Source of the DNA: Tunturibacter psychrotolerans
Lineage (GTDB): Bacteria; Acidobacteriota; Terriglobia; Terriglobales; Acidobacteriaceae
Assembly (NCBI RefSeq): GCF_040359615.1
Contig: NZ_CP132942.1
Coordinates: forward strand, 2,480,001 to 2,544,000
Length of the DNA stretch: 64,000 nt
Direction of reading: 5' to 3'
Below the pieces are notes generated by a model. The model worked only from the letters and a program-made list of their open reading frames with translations. It ran no database searches and had not been told where the DNA came from. The translations under genes and the position numbers were made by a program. Shown here piece after piece: positions 25,586 to 34,279 of this stretch. The number at the start of each line of letters is the position of its first letter. Position 1 is the first letter of the stretch.

Positions 25586-25689
25586 ATCGAATGACGTCTG
25601 CTGAAAACAAGGTCTTCCAATTCCTTGTATTCGGTGCCAAGGAAGCTTGAATCAAGCTCTTTGCAAAGCTTTTGCATCGTTTTATTATT

Positions 25690-25707
25690 ATGAACCATCT
25701 AGTTCAT
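25690..25707. promoter_or_regulatory. Inverted repeat upstream of the OYE-family reductase gene
   Basis: ATGAAC (25690-25695) and GTTCAT (25702-25707) form a perfect inverted repeat with a 6-base spacer, within an AT-rich stretch 94 bases before the start codon at 25801. Two small hairpins (25644-25658 and 25663-25675) lie just before it and may end the preceding transcript. An operator for a one-component regulator is plausible, but none is encoded next to it. Confidence 0.35.
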
Positions 25708-25800
25708 TAACAAGTGATTGTTCCGTTGCCCACTCCGAGTGGACGCAATATCGGAGTTGGTGCGAGCGGGACACACCATCATATTGTTTTCGAGGATTCT

Positions 25801-26925
25801 ATGAGCACCCCCCAAAAATCTAAGTTGTTTACTCCTATTCAGATTGGCCCTTTCACTCTGTCGCATCGTGTTGTGATGGCTCCCCTCACCCGCCTACGCT
25901 CTGAACAACCTGGTGACATTCCGGGCGACCTGATGGCGAAGATGTATGGGCAACGGGCCTCGGGGCGAGGGCTTATCATCGCTGAAGCGACTACAGTGTC
26001 GGTCCTCGGTCGCGGCTATCTTGGTGCGCCTGGCATCTATTCGGATGCACAGGTCGTTGGGTGGAAGAAGGTTACAGAAGCAGTCCACCGAAAGGGCGGA
26101 CTAATATTTCTTCAGCTCTGGCACGTTGGGCGTCAGTCGCATACTGACATGACCAACGGAGCTGCACCTGTGGCGCCGTCAGTTGTTCCGTTCGAGCAGA
26201 TTGTTGTGACAGGTGACGGATCGGTACCGGTCTCTCCGCACCGCGCTCTCAAAATTGAAGAGATCCCGGGCATCATCGAAGAATTTCGCAGAGGTGCCGA
26301 ACGGGCGAAGGCAGCGGGCTTTGACGGCGTCGAAATTCATGGAGCAAATGGTTATCTGCTTGACCAGTTTCTTCAGGATGGTAGCAACAAACGTACCGAC
26401 GCCTATGGAGGGTCGGTAGATAATCGAGCTCGGCTGCTACTTGAGGTCACAGAAGCAGTTGTGTCTGTGTGGGGGGCAGGCCGTGTCGGCGTTCGTATAG
26501 CGCCGAGCGGAACATGGGCTTCCATGTCGGATAGCAACCCAGAGGTCACCTTCGGTTATGTGGCTGAACAACTGAACCGCTTGGATCTGGCGTATCTGCA
26601 TGTTGTCGAGCCGCGGATCGTAGGCGCAGAAGCTCCTGTGGAGGGTCAACCTCCAGTCGCAGCCGCGCAGTTGCGCAAAATCTTCAAAGGAACAATCCTT
26701 GCTGCAGGAGGGTTTGAACCTGAGGGAGCTGCGGATATTGTCGGCAAGGGTGACGCTGATCTGGTCGCATTCGGTCGTCACTTCGCCGCCAACCCGGACT
26801 TGCCCAAACGCATCGAGCTCGGACTTCCGCTCAACCCTTATGATCGCAACACCTTCTGGGGCGGAGATCATCGCGGTTATAGTGACTATCCGTTCTACGA
26901 GGAACTCGAAAACACGGCTGCTTGA
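25801..26925 (+). CDS. Old Yellow Enzyme-family alkene reductase
   Basis: 374 residues. The start at 25801 has a GAGGA site; the frame is open for 29 more codons upstream, but that extension looks non-coding. FMN barrel marks: LFTPIQIGPFTLSHRVVMAPLTR, GLIIAEATTVS, IFLQLWHVGRQSH, GFDGVEIHGANGYLLDQF with the substrate-binding His/Asn pair, RTDAYGGSVDNRARLL and GDADLVAFGRHFAANPDLP. The GYSDYP C-terminus is typical of NemA/morphinone reductase-type members. These enzymes use NADPH to reduce activated C=C bonds and nitro compounds in the cytoplasm. It is a single gene with a palindrome in its promoter region, which suggests induction by an electrophile. Confidence 0.92.
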   Translation: MSTPQKSKLFTPIQIGPFTLSHRVVMAPLTRLRSEQPGDIPGDLMAKMYGQRASGRGLIIAEATTVSVLGRGYLGAPGIYSDAQVVGWKKVTEAVHRKGGLIFLQLWHVGRQSHTDMTNGAAPVAPSVVPFEQIVVTGDGSVPVSPHRALKIEEIPGIIEEFRRGAERAKAAGFDGVEIHGANGYLLDQFLQDGSNKRTDAYGGSVDNRARLLLEVTEAVVSVWGAGRVGVRIAPSGTWASMSDSNPEVTFGYVAEQLNRLDLAYLHVVEPRIVGAEAPVEGQPPVAAAQLRKIFKGTILAAGGFEPEGAADIVGKGDADLVAFGRHFAANPDLPKRIELGLPLNPYDRNTFWGGDHRGYSDYPFYEELENTAA

Positions 26926-27055
26926 TGGATGCGCGAAGCATCTGGAAATCGATTTCGCAGTTGGCTGAAGTGGTTTATTCCCAGTTGATCGACATAATGG
27001 CCGATCTTCGGGATGGCGAGTGGTCTGGAGGAGTCTGGCGCACTACACTAGAGGG

Positions 27056-28156
27056 ATGATCCAGACTCCTGCGTCCATCCGGGGGACGTTTTCCGAAATC
27101 GCCGCTAAGGTCGTCGAAGGGACGCGCATTGGTCAGGACGACGCGCGTTGGCTTTGGCTCAATGCATCCGACAGCGAGTTGTCCTCGCTTGCTGCAAGTG
27201 TGCGCGGGAGGTTTCATGCCCCTGGTTCTTGCACGTATATGGTGATGCGGATCATCAACTATACGAACGTTTGCGTTGCGCAGTGCGATTATTGTGCTTT
27301 TTACAAGCTGCCCAGCCAGGACGGAGGGTATGTGCTAAGTCAGGATGCTGTATTCGCAAAACTGGACGAGTTGCTGACGCTAGGCGGGGATTTGGCGGCG
27401 TTCAACGGGGGGTTCAATCCGCATCTGCCTCTAAGTTATTACTGCGATTTGTTCACCGCGATCCGTGCTCGATATGGTGACGCGTTGGAGTTCTACGCGT
27501 TGACGATTGCTGAGTTCATGTACCTTGCCGACCACGCTAAGCTGAGCTATGCCCAGGCCGCGGAGCGGTTGAAGGATGCTGGGGTGAGATGGATTACCGG
27601 AGGTGGTTCGGAGATTCTGACCGAGGATTTTCGTGTGCGGCACTCAAAGTTCAAGTACACAGTCGCACAATACTTCGAAGCACAGCGGGCGATCGTTGAC
27701 GCGGGTCTGAAGACGACAGCAACGATGGTGATTGGGTTTGACGAGAGCCTGGAGGAGAGGCTTGAGCACCTCGAACGCACCCGTCAGTTTCAGGATGAAA
27801 CCGGCGGACTGGCGAGTTTTCTCTGTTGGACGTTCAAACCCTACTTCACGCAGATTGGTGGTATCGAAATTACAACTGCGGAATACCTGCGCCATCTTGC
27901 CCTTTGTCGGATCTACCTCGACAATATCCCGCGGATTCGGACCTCAGTGCTTACTCAAAATCAACAGGCGCTCGAAGGATTGAACTACGGAGCAGATGAC
28001 TTTGATCTGCCGATCGAAGATGAGGTGACTCAGAAGGCTGGTGCGACGATCAGCCTAGACTTCGATCGGATATTGGGCTATGCGCGAGAACTCGGATACT
28101 CGCCTGCGTATCGGCATGTGTCGTTGGGGAGGCCACCGTGGAACATTGGGCCTTAG
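27056..28156 (+). CDS. mqnC: Cyclic dehypoxanthinyl futalosine synthase-like radical SAM enzyme
   Basis: 366 residues from the ATG at 27056; a GTG at 27020 would add 12 residues, and neither start has a well-spaced ribosome site. The radical SAM cluster motif is NVCVAQCDYCAFYK (CxxxCxxC). GGGSEILTEDFR, GLKTTATMVIGF and QDETGGLASFLCWTFKP match MqnC, which closes the ring of dehypoxanthine futalosine in the futalosine menaquinone pathway. The strand normally reading QGGxxP is NGGFNP here. No other mqn gene is in the window, so the pathway would be scattered. A CofH/MqnE relative is the alternative. Confidence 0.8.
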   Translation: MIQTPASIRGTFSEIAAKVVEGTRIGQDDARWLWLNASDSELSSLAASVRGRFHAPGSCTYMVMRIINYTNVCVAQCDYCAFYKLPSQDGGYVLSQDAVFAKLDELLTLGGDLAAFNGGFNPHLPLSYYCDLFTAIRARYGDALEFYALTIAEFMYLADHAKLSYAQAAERLKDAGVRWITGGGSEILTEDFRVRHSKFKYTVAQYFEAQRAIVDAGLKTTATMVIGFDESLEERLEHLERTRQFQDETGGLASFLCWTFKPYFTQIGGIEITTAEYLRHLALCRIYLDNIPRIRTSVLTQNQQALEGLNYGADDFDLPIEDEVTQKAGATISLDFDRILGYARELGYSPAYRHVSLGRPPWNIGP

Positions 28157-28180
28157 CTAATTAAGGATTCTAGAGAGTAC

Positions 28181-28208
28181 GCCGTAACCTCGATGGCTGA
28201 GGTACGGC
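28181..28208. terminator. Hairpin between convergent genes
   Basis: GCCGT...ACCTC (28181-28191) pairs with GAGGT...ACGGC (28199-28208), with one bulged base, between the stop of the MqnC-like gene and the leftward propeller gene. There is no clear U-tract on either side, so it is a likely but weak bidirectional terminator. Confidence 0.4.
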
Positions 28209-28215
28209 TCCTCAA

Positions 28216-29304
28216 TTAGCGTCCCACAATGATGACTGAGAAAGTGCCGGGGATCGGAGTTGGACGGTACTGTAACTCCTCAGAGACTGCGCTGGTATTC
28301 TGTCCGAATTTCGAAGTTACTAGATAGGCCTTTACGTACTTCGGGTCGACGGCCATCGTCCGAGCGCCGGGCTGAGTTTTCACCTGTTGGACTCGGGAGT
28401 ATTTGAGAGCTGAGTCGCGACGAAAGATGGAGAGTTCTCCAGTGGCGTCGGCAACGAAGAGCAGATTGTGCTGCACGTCGAAGTCGATGTCGCCAGCATT
28501 TAGCGGAGCATCTCCGAGGACGACAACCTCACCTGTGTCTGTGCTGACGCTCACCAGTTTGTGGTCCTCGCAGGCGGTAAAGAGTTGATGGCGGCCAGTG
28601 TCGACGGCAAGTCCACTAGGTCCAGTGCAGGGCGTCAATTGCCAAGTAGCAGAGACTTTCTTGGCGGCAACGTCAATGCGCGCAATCTCGCCGCTGGCAG
28701 GGAGCGTCACGAAAACAGAGCCGGTTCCATCAGAGATTGCTGAACCGGGGCGTCCGGCAAGTGGAACGGTGGCTGTGACCTGATTATTCGCACTATCGAT
28801 GATGGTCGCGCTATGGCTGTGTGAGTTGAAGGCGACGACCGACTTTGAAGTGGGGTCGAAGACGATGGCATTGGGAACCGCGCCTGTCGGCACAGATGCG
28901 ACCACTTTGAAGTTGGTGCGGTCAAAGACGCGGACATAACCGGCTGATCCGTCCGTGGGATCGGTGACATAGCCGTACTTGCCGGAGTCGTCCAACGTGA
29001 GCTCGCGATTGTTTTTCATTCCTTCGACTTCGCCGAGAAGTTTGCCGCTATCCGTATCGACGACCATCACGCGATCGGTTCGTGGGATATACAGACGATG
29101 AGCAGGGGTGTCGAGCACGAGAAAACCCCATCCGCCTTTGCCACCTAGATTCCATTGGTCTTGAACATGAAATTGCGGTAGCACTTTTGGGCTGGCGGCA
29201 TGGACCACTGGTGCGGAGTAGATATCGAAACTAAGCGCGAGAAGGAGGGCGGAAGAGAGAATCTTTGAGTTAAGTTTCTGCATGTTCTGGAAAAAATTGA
29301 TCAT
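28216..29304 (-). CDS. Secreted YncE-like beta-propeller protein
   Basis: About 362 residues. A frame upstream to 29385 exists, but it would start inside the terminator of the preceding gene, so the ATG at 29304 (or 29283) is chosen. A signal peptide ends near VVHAASP. The body has propeller repeats of the YVTN/SMP-30 type: HRLYIPRTDRVMVVDTDSG, GYVRVFDRTNFKVVASVPTG, NSHSHSATIIDSANNQVTAT and HNLLFVADATGELSIF. Related periplasmic proteins bind ligands or nucleic acid; no enzyme residues can be assigned. It follows a secreted phosphoesterase and a multicopper oxidase on the same strand, behind a terminator. A role shared with these neighbours is possible but not shown. Confidence 0.8.
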   Translation of the reverse strand: MINFFQNMQKLNSKILSSALLLALSFDIYSAPVVHAASPKVLPQFHVQDQWNLGGKGGWGFLVLDTPAHRLYIPRTDRVMVVDTDSGKLLGEVEGMKNNRELTLDDSGKYGYVTDPTDGSAGYVRVFDRTNFKVVASVPTGAVPNAIVFDPTSKSVVAFNSHSHSATIIDSANNQVTATVPLAGRPGSAISDGTGSVFVTLPASGEIARIDVAAKKVSATWQLTPCTGPSGLAVDTGRHQLFTACEDHKLVSVSTDTGEVVVLGDAPLNAGDIDFDVQHNLLFVADATGELSIFRRDSALKYSRVQQVKTQPGARTMAVDPKYVKAYLVTSKFGQNTSAVSEELQYRPTPIPGTFSVIIVGR

Positions 29305-29329
29305 TATATTTATCCGAGAGTCGTTCGCT

Positions 29330-29369
29330 GAAAAATAACTTCGACGGCCAGCGTGGCTGACCGTCGAAG
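29330..29369 (-). terminator. Intrinsic terminator behind the phosphoesterase gene
   Basis: Read leftward, CTTCGACGG (29369-29361) pairs with CCGTCGAAG (29347-29339) with an additional inner stem, followed by TTATTTTT. This is a textbook rho-independent terminator, 26 bases after the phosphoesterase stop. It separates that gene from the propeller gene. Confidence 0.85.
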
Positions 29370-29394
29370 GGTTGAAACCAGCCAAAACTGATTG

Positions 29395-31338
29395 TTATTT
29401 GGAAGAGAAATGGAAGTCATCCGTTAGATCGCCGATTGCTGGGCTGTTCGTCGGAACGTAGGGGTTGTTGGCCTTCTGGATCGGGTTCGGCAGGTTGTCG
29501 CGGCTGCGGCCAGTGATCGTCGGCAGGCCCCAGTTCTTTTCGATGTACTTCATCAGCGACACGTGATCACCATACTCGTGGGAGACGATGCCGCCCGTGG
29601 AGTACTTCGAGACCACAATCAGAGGAATGCGGGTACCGTCGCCGAAGAAGTCAACCGGCTGGATGTAACCCGAGTCATAGTAGCCGCCGCCCTCATCCCA
29701 GGTGACGAAGATGGCAGTATCGGCCCAGAGTGCTGGGTTGGCTTTGACTCCATCGATGATCTTCTTGGTGAAGCCCTCAAAGAGGTCGAGTTTGGAAGAC
29801 GCGGGGTGACCATCGTTGAAGCCGCTGGGCTTGACGATGGAGACTGCCGGTAGGTTACCCGTGTCAATATCCTCATAGAGCTCAGACGTGTCCGCAATAT
29901 AAGTCTGGCGAGCCGCCTGAGTTCCCATGAACTGGGTCTGATATTGGAACGGGTTGCAGATGTTGCAGTATTCATCGAACGAGTTCGACTCGGTGGGATC
30001 GGTTACATATAGATCCCAGTTCTCGCCGAAGTATTTGAAGGGAACATTGTGAGCGACGAGGTCGTCACCGATGCTCTTCTGGCTGGTGGGAGGAATGGTG
30101 AAGGGTGAGTACTGCGACGCGAGCGTGCCGTCGCCGTTGTATCCAGGGTTGTAGTTATTGACCAGATAGTAGCTTCCTGCGGCGCAGTTCGCTTTGACTG
30201 GACGCGAAAGGGACTGGAGGTAGTTGGTCACAGCCGGAACGCCAGGCTGGCTGATGTCGGCGCAGTTCACGTAGCTGCCACCGCTGTAGCCGTCCTGATC
30301 CCACCAATTGTTGGTCCCGGGCTGTGGGTTTGGATTCTCAACCTCGTTTTTCGGTGGAACCGCGGCTGCGCCTTTACCGTTGGTGTAAAAGATGGAGTCG
30401 CCGAAGCCGAACATGATGTGGTTCGCACCCGTTCCGCCCATGACGGACTGGTGGAAGTTGTCGCTAATCGTGTAGTCATCTGCAAGCTGTTTGAAGTAGG
30501 GAGCGTCACCTTGCGCCACGTTGTAGAAGGCCATAGAAGTCGAACCTTCTTCAGTGGTGGTGTCGTTGAAGTTCTTGGGCTGTGCAGCGCCGTTGCCGCC
30601 GGTTCCGATAGTTGTCTCAACCCAGGGGAAGAGGTCATTCAAGCATCCACTGGGGTTGTCCTGAGTCGCGTAGTCAACGTTGCAGTCAGTCTGCTGCCAC
30701 ATCTGGAAGAAGCGGTGCACAGGGCTGTTGGTATAGGCATCGTAAGGCATCTTGGGACCGGTGAGCTGGTAGACGCCCTCACGCAGGGAGGTTGCATCGG
30801 CAATGCGGGTGTCGACCTGACCACCTGTAATGCCGGTGGCACCAGTTACGAGGTACTTGTTATAGGCCGGCGCAAGACCTGTGTCGGCAAGCTCCGCAAC
30901 CTTAAGAGTGGTGAAGGGCGCGCTCGTTGCGCTGGTCGTTTTCGGACCGCCAGCCAAGGAAGGGGGAAGCGTGCTGTAGATGCTCTTTTCCTGGGGGCTG
31001 TTAGAGAACTTACCATTGTCGGCGGTGGTGCTATCAACGGCCGAGAACTGTGCAGAAAGGGAATAGTTGGGGCCCGGTTTGCCGTTGGCATTGACGATGC
31101 CTTTGGAGAGGAGGTTCGAGACGGTCTGGCCCGCCTTCGGCTTGTAGGTCGCATAGACGTGATCGAACGTGCGGTTCTCACCGATGATGATGATGACGTG
31201 TTTAATGGGGGTCTTTGTTTCGGGGACGGCAGTTTGGGCGTAGGCGGATTGTGGCAGTCCCGCAAACACTTGCAGCGCAATCAACATCATGGCGCCGCAC
31301 TTCAAAGTCCCGTTAGGGGCGTTGACAGTACGTTTCAA
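29395..31338 (-). CDS. Secreted phospholipase C/acid phosphatase-type phosphoesterase
   Basis: 647 residues from a TTG at 31338, chosen because GGAGG lies 7 bases upstream and the signal peptide (CGAMMLIALQVFAGLPQSAYA) then has a normal length. The longer frame to 31443 lacks a ribosome site. Phosphoesterase-family marks: IKHVIIIIGENRTFDHVYATY (metal-binding Glu-Asn), SVMGGTGANHIMFGFGDS, ADTAIFVTWDEGGGYYD and VVSKYSTGGIVSHEYGDHVSLM. The family includes phosphatidylcholine-hydrolysing phospholipase C and AcpA acid phosphatase, so the substrate is a phosphodiester or phosphomonoester in the periplasm or outside. It lies downstream of the multicopper oxidase, 231 bases away, and ends at a strong terminator. 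Confidence 0.85.
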   Translation of the reverse strand: MKRTVNAPNGTLKCGAMMLIALQVFAGLPQSAYAQTAVPETKTPIKHVIIIIGENRTFDHVYATYKPKAGQTVSNLLSKGIVNANGKPGPNYSLSAQFSAVDSTTADNGKFSNSPQEKSIYSTLPPSLAGGPKTTSATSAPFTTLKVAELADTGLAPAYNKYLVTGATGITGGQVDTRIADATSLREGVYQLTGPKMPYDAYTNSPVHRFFQMWQQTDCNVDYATQDNPSGCLNDLFPWVETTIGTGGNGAAQPKNFNDTTTEEGSTSMAFYNVAQGDAPYFKQLADDYTISDNFHQSVMGGTGANHIMFGFGDSIFYTNGKGAAAVPPKNEVENPNPQPGTNNWWDQDGYSGGSYVNCADISQPGVPAVTNYLQSLSRPVKANCAAGSYYLVNNYNPGYNGDGTLASQYSPFTIPPTSQKSIGDDLVAHNVPFKYFGENWDLYVTDPTESNSFDEYCNICNPFQYQTQFMGTQAARQTYIADTSELYEDIDTGNLPAVSIVKPSGFNDGHPASSKLDLFEGFTKKIIDGVKANPALWADTAIFVTWDEGGGYYDSGYIQPVDFFGDGTRIPLIVVSKYSTGGIVSHEYGDHVSLMKYIEKNWGLPTITGRSRDNLPNPIQKANNPYVPTNSPAIGDLTDDFHFSSK

Positions 31339-31569
31339 AGTGATACCTCCAGAAAACTGAGGATGCGGTTTGGAGCCGCTGGGGAGTACAACCTCAGTGG
31401 GATAACCGTAGAGGCAGGGGTGGTGATAACGTGTCACGCGCAAATGAAATGACCAATAATTACGCTTACGTTACTGGCTGAATTTCGTCGCCAGCAAATT
31501 TCTTTTGGATGTAATGACTTGTTGGTGTCAATTCACACTTCGGCGTTGTAGATTATTGGTGCGTACGAG

Positions 31570-33285
31570 CTAGACCACGACTTTGTAGGGTCTCATCATC
31601 TCGTTGTCTTCGTGCTCGAGTATGTGACAGTGCCAGACGTAGAGAAGTTCGTCGCCGGGCGACATCTGCGCTCCGTGGGGAAGGTCAAAGCGCATAACAA
31701 CACGAGTGACGTAACCAGGGTAAGACTTGATGGTGTCCTTATGCGCGGGGCGCTCATTGCTTTCGGGAGCCATTGGCTTGCCCGTGAAAACTAGCTTGCC
31801 GGTCTGCTGGTAGGTTTGCACGTCAAAGGTCTGGCGATTCAAAACCTGGAACCTAACAAGATGGACGTGTAGTGGATGAACGTCACCAGTGATGTTGACG
31901 AAGGACCAGATCTCGGTAGCACCCGCCTTCGGATCTTCGGTGATGGGCTCGTGCCAGCGTGCGTTCCCGAGAAGGCCCGTAATCACATAGCCGTCGGACG
32001 GTCGCTCTTTTTCTGAGACCAGGAGAAGACGCTCACGGGTCGCGTAGGTAGGGACAAGCGGCTCAAAGGGAACGAGAGCTTCAGGTACGACGCTTGTATC
32101 TTTGCCGGAGGGAGTCTTGGTCACTTTGAAGAGCAAGACGTCTTCTGGAAGATATTGACCGCCCATCGTATAGGGTGCAGGGGCATCGTTAACCAACGAG
32201 AAGGATTTACCTTCGCAATCGGCGAAGTCGATGACGATATCAAACCGTTCCCCCGGTCCAATGAGTAGGTAGCGAATTTGTAGAGGGGCCGGGAGGAGAC
32301 CGCCGTCAGTGCCGATCTGCTGAAAGGCCGGAACATCGAAGGAGTCGTTCTGTATCTTGCCGGTTGCATCGGAGATGAAAAGTCGAAGGTGGTAAAAGCG
32401 CGCATTTGCGGCGTTGACAATCCGGAATCGATATTTACGCGGCTCAACCTCCAGAAACGGTGAGACTTTTCCGTTGACGCAGTTATAGTCGCCGTAGAAC
32501 TCCTGAATCCAGATGGGGTGTTCTTTGGGTCCATTGACGACCTTGGGGTAATAGAGCGAGCCGTCACGATGGAACAAGCGATCCTGCAGCATCAGGGGAA
32601 TCTCGAACTCGCCTTGTGGCAGATTGAGCGCCTTCTCTGCTTCGTCACGAATGAGATAGAAGCCGGCCAGACCTGCATAGACGTTCAATCGGGTGATGCC
32701 AAGGCAATGGTCGTGATACCAAAGCGTTGTGGAAGGTTGGCAATTGGGATAAGACGACGGCCGTGGATTGAACTTTGGACCATGAGGACCGTGTTCGCCC
32801 TGCGCAGTGAACCAGGCTTCCGGGTAACCATCGTCGTCGGGCATCGCACAGGCTCCGTGGAGGTGCGCAACGTTGCGGACCGCAGGCAGAGACGACTCGG
32901 CGCCGTGGATGGAATGATCGATGGGAAGCAAATGCGTAGTGGGTAACTTGCTAACCCAGTTAATACTGAGAGGCTGGCCGCTCCGAGCTTCGATGGTAGG
33001 ACCAGGCCACGAACCGTTATATCCCCAGAGGGTCGTCGGAGGGAGGTCTCGATGCACCTTCTGTTGAAACTGGCCCATTTCAATATCAATGGTTTCGCGC
33101 GGTTTTCCCGTCGCGCGGATAACGGGCGGGACGGGAAGAGAATCGACATACGGCTTGAGTCTGACTCCGCTGCGAACCTGCGCGGGCGATGCCATAGCCT
33201 GTTGCATCGCCGGTACCGTTTTGCTGAGAGTGAGGCCAGCAGCGGTAGTGAGGCCACGCTGAAGAAGGCGACGTCTGCTTAGCAT
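31570..33285 (-). CDS. Tat-exported CotA-like multicopper oxidase
   Basis: 571 residues. A twin-arginine leader is visible (LSRRRLLQRGLTTAAGLTL). All four copper motifs are present: HLHG at 141-144, WYHDH at 189-193, HPLHVH at 470-475 and WHCHILEHEDNEM at 551-563, giving a type 1 copper with Met axial ligand and the trinuclear cluster. The NVYAGLAGFYLIRD segment and overall layout fit the CotA/bilirubin-oxidase group, three-cupredoxin enzymes that oxidise phenols, bilirubin or metals with O2. It folds with copper before export to the periplasm. It is transcribed leftward from the region shared with the glycosyltransferase at 33449. Substrate not deducible. Confidence 0.92.
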   Translation of the reverse strand: MLSRRRLLQRGLTTAAGLTLSKTVPAMQQAMASPAQVRSGVRLKPYVDSLPVPPVIRATGKPRETIDIEMGQFQQKVHRDLPPTTLWGYNGSWPGPTIEARSGQPLSINWVSKLPTTHLLPIDHSIHGAESSLPAVRNVAHLHGACAMPDDDGYPEAWFTAQGEHGPHGPKFNPRPSSYPNCQPSTTLWYHDHCLGITRLNVYAGLAGFYLIRDEAEKALNLPQGEFEIPLMLQDRLFHRDGSLYYPKVVNGPKEHPIWIQEFYGDYNCVNGKVSPFLEVEPRKYRFRIVNAANARFYHLRLFISDATGKIQNDSFDVPAFQQIGTDGGLLPAPLQIRYLLIGPGERFDIVIDFADCEGKSFSLVNDAPAPYTMGGQYLPEDVLLFKVTKTPSGKDTSVVPEALVPFEPLVPTYATRERLLLVSEKERPSDGYVITGLLGNARWHEPITEDPKAGATEIWSFVNITGDVHPLHVHLVRFQVLNRQTFDVQTYQQTGKLVFTGKPMAPESNERPAHKDTIKSYPGYVTRVVMRFDLPHGAQMSPGDELLYVWHCHILEHEDNEMMRPYKVVV

Positions 33286-33448
33286 CGTTTACAGCCGGAA
33301 CGGGATGGGATCTCAGGCAGGGGAGGGTTCATTAAGTATTCAATTTGGATATTAGCGATCTGACAACTCAGGAAAAACACTAGTCTGATCTTGTTACGAC
33401 ACGATGAAGAGGTCGGATTAGGCATTAGGACAAATAGAATGAAGAGGC

Positions 33449-34252
33449 ATGCCGAGGACGACACTTTCCGTAGCCATCATCACGCTCAATGAAGAGGCGA
33501 ATCTCTCGCGGACCCTGGCCAGTGTGCGGTTTGCGGATGAACTGGTTGTGGTCGATTCAGGCTCTACGGACCGTACGTTGGAGATTGCGAAGTCGTTCGG
33601 CGCAAAAGTTTTCGCAGAGCCGTGGAAAGGGTTTGCAAGGCAGAAGAACTCTGCTATCGAAAAATGCGTCGGCACCTGGGTTCTTTCCCTGGACGCGGAT
33701 GAAGAGTTAACGGCCGAGCTTCAGAGAGAGATTAGCCTTATGCTTGAAGCCGATGCTACGAACGTGCCCCCAATAGATGGCTATCGGCTTCGGCTGAGGC
33801 ATGTCTTTCTCGGACGCTGGATGCGGCACGGAGGTTACTACCCAGATCTGAAGCTGCGCTTGTTTCGCCACCTGACTTCTTCTGGCACTGCTTGCTTTAC
33901 TGATCGACCGGTGCACGAATCGGTTCAGGTCGCGGGAAGGGTGGAGACATTGAAAAATGACTTCCTCCATCACGGCTATCCTGACCTGAATATTTATCTG
34001 GAGCATATGAACCGATACAGCAGCCTCGGTGGTCAAATCGCCGCCGCCAAAGGGAAAGCTAGTCGTTCGTGGCCGGCTTTCTGCTGGAACATCCTTCTGG
34101 TTCCGATTCTGACATTTGTCTGGAACTTTATCTTTCGTCTCGGATTTCTGGATGGACGTGAAGGGCTGTTGCTCCACCTTTATCATTCGGCCTACATCAG
34201 CTGGAAATATGCGAAGGCATGGCAGCGTGGGAGCCGCGCCGTCAGAATGTAA
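33449..34252 (+). CDS. Family 2 glycosyltransferase (WaaE/KdtX-like)
   Basis: 267 residues; start supported by GAAGAGG. The GT-A domain reads LSVAIITLNEEANLSRTLASV, DELVVVDSGSTDRTLEIA and WVLSLDADEEL (DxD-like metal site). A C-terminal membrane-associated segment follows around residues 205-240 (FCWNILLVPILTFVWNFIF). The closest type known to me is the WaaE/KdtX group that adds a sugar to the lipopolysaccharide core. The acceptor here is unknown. It faces a membrane glycosyltransferase and a methyltransferase, so a small envelope-glycan locus is likely. Confidence 0.88.
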   Translation: MPRTTLSVAIITLNEEANLSRTLASVRFADELVVVDSGSTDRTLEIAKSFGAKVFAEPWKGFARQKNSAIEKCVGTWVLSLDADEELTAELQREISLMLEADATNVPPIDGYRLRLRHVFLGRWMRHGGYYPDLKLRLFRHLTSSGTACFTDRPVHESVQVAGRVETLKNDFLHHGYPDLNIYLEHMNRYSSLGGQIAAAKGKASRSWPAFCWNILLVPILTFVWNFIFRLGFLDGREGLLLHLYHSAYISWKYAKAWQRGSRAVRM

Positions 34253-34279
34253 TCCCTCTTCGCGATCTTAACGTGGAAC

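Noticed and set aside
30418..31452. 344-codon open frame opposite the phosphoesterase gene
   Set aside because: The reverse strand encodes a convincing phosphoesterase through the same stretch; the opposite frame shows no family features.
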